Positions 13,167 through 14,327 of a DNA stretch of 14,327 nucleotides are shown here, in pieces. The position numbers were made by a program, and so were the translations under genes. Every line of letters begins with the position of its first letter. The stretch's first letter is position 1. The notes beneath the pieces are model-generated. The model was not told the origin of the DNA, did not search any database, and saw only the letters and a program-made list of their open reading frames with translations. This DNA comes from CAZHWT01 sp964536215 (GTDB taxonomy: Bacteria > Patescibacteriota > CAZHWT01), in the NCBI GenBank assembly GCA_964536215.1, contig CAZHWT010000034.1:1-14327 (forward strand), in the 5' to 3' direction.

Positions 13167-13496
13167 ATGTATTGGGCAACTGCAATTCTCGGCGTGTTGT
13201 TGGCTGCTGCTCCGTTTGTTCTCCAGTATACCGATAACCCAGCCGCTCTTTGGACAAGCTTGCTAATAGGGGCAGGTGTTGTATTAGTGTCTGCTTTTGA
13301 AGCTGTTGAGAAAGACAAGGATCCGATCGAATACTGGCTCGCTGGCATCTTGGGACTAGCCGCCATCGGAGCACCTTTTGTTCTTAGCTATACTGAAGCA
13401 ACGACTGCCATGTGGGCGACTATCATCGCTGGCACACTTATAGGTATAGCCTCTTTGGGCCGAATACTTATCAAGGCCGATATGACCTACAGCTAG
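13167..13496 (+). CDS. SPW-repeat membrane protein
   Basis: 109 residues from ATG 13167, preceded by GGGAGGTG at good distance. Four hydrophobic segments are arranged as two similar halves: APFVLQYTDNPAALWTSLLIGAGVVLVSAFEA and APFVLSYTEATTAMWATIIAGTLIGIASL. This duplicated pattern is that of the SPW family, although the literal S-P-W tripeptide is replaced. Such proteins sit in the membrane and often occur beside stress genes; function unknown. It is preceded by a likely Crp/Fnr box and followed by a hairpin. Confidence 0.88.
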   Translation: MYWATAILGVLLAAAPFVLQYTDNPAALWTSLLIGAGVVLVSAFEAVEKDKDPIEYWLAGILGLAAIGAPFVLSYTEATTAMWATIIAGTLIGIASLGRILIKADMTYS

Positions 13497-13519
13497 ACAA
13501 CATCGGCTTCCAAATATAT

Positions 13520-13567
13520 GAGGCAAGGGCAACGTTAGTCTCTTGCCTCTATATTAGACCTTATTTT
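13520..13567 (+). terminator. Terminator after the SPW gene
   Basis: GAGGCAAG (13520-13527) and CTTGCCTC (13542-13549) form an 8-bp stem, flanked by ATAT/ATAT pairing and followed by a T-rich stretch. Moderate quality. Confidence 0.6.
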
Positions 13568-13579
13568 ATTTCCCTCTTT

Positions 13580-13595
13580 TGTAATTATTATTACA
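13580..13595. promoter_or_regulatory. GTAA-N6-TTAC inverted repeat upstream of the BON gene
   Basis: TGTAATTATTATTACA is a perfect 6-4-6 inverted repeat. A TATTAT -10 candidate at 13618-13623 would set the start near 13630 and place the box centre at about -42.5, close to the class II position. Confidence 0.55.
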
Positions 13596-13657
13596 GCCAT
13601 CACCTAAGTCTCCTCGCTATTATATATCTATTAATAGCAAGAGTGGGGTAAGCCCGT

Positions 13658-13975
13658 ATGACTACTACTTCTCATACCCTGGGTGAACAACCTGGCGATA
13701 GATTGATGCCTCATGAAAGGTGGGTGATGTCTACTAAGCAATGTAAAGATGCCGTAATGACTCATCAGCTAAATAAGTTGATTACCCATGATGCCCGCAT
13801 ATCTAATCAAGACAAAGACCGTATTTTCGTTCAGGTAACTAACGGTGCAGTGGTATTACATGGTACAGTTCGCGATCCACTCAGCATGGAGTATGCCTAT
13901 CGCGATGTCATGAGCTTGGACGATTTTATCTGGGTCGAAAATCATATTCAAATTATGGATTTACCACAAGCATAG
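13658..13975 (+). CDS. BON-domain protein
   Basis: 105 residues, cytoplasmic by sequence (no signal peptide). The second half is a BON domain: a helix (LNKLITHDARISNQDKDRI) and the strand pair IFVQVTNGAVVLHGTVRDPLSMEYAYRDVMSLDDFIWVENHIQI, with the conserved glycine of the V-x-L-x-G-x-V turn. BON domains bind phospholipid or ligands and occur in stress proteins such as OsmY. The N-terminal 35 residues are unassigned. It follows a strong GTAA-N6-TTAC box. Confidence 0.85.
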   Translation: MTTTSHTLGEQPGDRLMPHERWVMSTKQCKDAVMTHQLNKLITHDARISNQDKDRIFVQVTNGAVVLHGTVRDPLSMEYAYRDVMSLDDFIWVENHIQIMDLPQA

Positions 13976-14032
13976 ACAGCAAGAGTGCAATGTATTACTA
14001 CTAAGTTAATACGGCGCAGGGAGGTATAAGAG

Positions 14033-14327
14033 ATGATAAATCGGATCCAGCATGGCAGCTATCGCCTCATAGAAACAAAGGGTCAAACTAAAATACTAAC
14101 ATTGGACGATAAAGAAACTTTTGCCTGGGTTGCGGCGAACGATATTGGTGAGATACTAGTCACATCGCATAAGACCCATAAGGTTGACCATATACTGGCG
14201 ACTGGCGCCTATAATCTATATGAAGTACGGGAGGAGCCAGACCTAGTAGATTTGCAGCATCTGGAATTAGCGGTCGGAGATCGACTTTGGCAAGGTTATT
14301 TGCTAACGACCGGTTTGCCTGACTCTA
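14033..14327 (+). CDS. Unrecognised soluble protein, truncated by window end
   Basis: 98 codons from ATG 14033 run to the window end with no stop. AGGGAGG lies 8 bases before the ATG. The sequence MINRIQHGSYRLIETKGQTKILTL... is a small beta-rich, acidic protein; ETFAWVAANDIGEILVTSH and LVDLQHLELAVGDRLWQGYLL suggest strands without any motif I can name. It begins 57 bp after the BON stop in the same direction, so it is probably in that transcript and under the same box. GTATTA/TAATAC arms occur in the gap. Confidence 0.8.
   Translation, partial: MINRIQHGSYRLIETKGQTKILTLDDKETFAWVAANDIGEILVTSHKTHKVDHILATGAYNLYEVREEPDLVDLQHLELAVGDRLWQGYLLTTGLPDS

Noticed and set aside
1..14327. CRISPR array
   Set aside because: No regularly spaced identical repeats with unique spacers; the only repeats are the diverged structured elements and a short hexamer tandem.

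Overview
The window looks like an accessory-rich stretch of a small-genome bacterium, most likely Candidatus Saccharibacteria or another Patescibacteria. That placement is an inference from the gene set (short orphan membrane proteins, a DUF378 protein, an SPW-repeat protein, a small BON protein, a Crp/Fnr regulator without cysteines) and from several genes that appear to be read from leaderless mRNAs. No rRNA, complete tRNA or CRISPR array is visible.

Layout. Positions 1-580 hold no gene. They carry a diverged tandem array of a structured element: a T-tailed hairpin, a second hairpin, a TAARTAGG box and a hairpin with a CRACGA loop. A further copy lies at 5474-5602. At 582-1049 there is an HNH endonuclease reading frame that keeps its zinc and histidine motifs but is crossed by two in-frame TAG codons. 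Positions 1304-4321 (minus strand) form a compact four-gene operon: small protein, Y-family DNA polymerase, DUF5677-like protein and SRAP/HMCES protein. This reads as a DNA-damage tolerance unit. Divergent from it is a leaderless tetR gene whose perfect 18-bp palindromic operator lies between its own -35 and -10, overlapping a DUF378 membrane-protein gene. Positions 5330-7780 are mostly non-coding, with the second structured-element copy and a divergent pair of orphan membrane-protein genes (6455-6820 minus, 7138-7734 plus) that share almost the same Shine-Dalgarno leader.

Positions 7942-10167 hold small metabolic or accessory proteins: YdeI-like, VOC, RibD-C/DHFR-like and DUF1801. Positions 10342-14327 hold a stress-type cluster: a flavodoxin broken by a 7-A run, a PH-domain membrane protein, an HPF/RaiA-like protein with a cupin, a Crp/Fnr regulator, an SPW-repeat membrane protein, a BON protein and a truncated orphan gene. 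Four inverted repeats of the form GTAA-N6-TTAC (the 5-4-5 geometry of Fnr/Crp boxes) sit upstream of the flavodoxin, crp/raiA, SPW and BON genes. They suggest that this cluster is a local regulon of the Crp/Fnr protein encoded inside it.

Most notable signals: the GTAA-N6-TTAC regulon; the structured element with compensatory base changes; the HNH frame with two TAGs; and the recurrent TANNAT-N6-ATG arrangement at five starts without a Shine-Dalgarno sequence.
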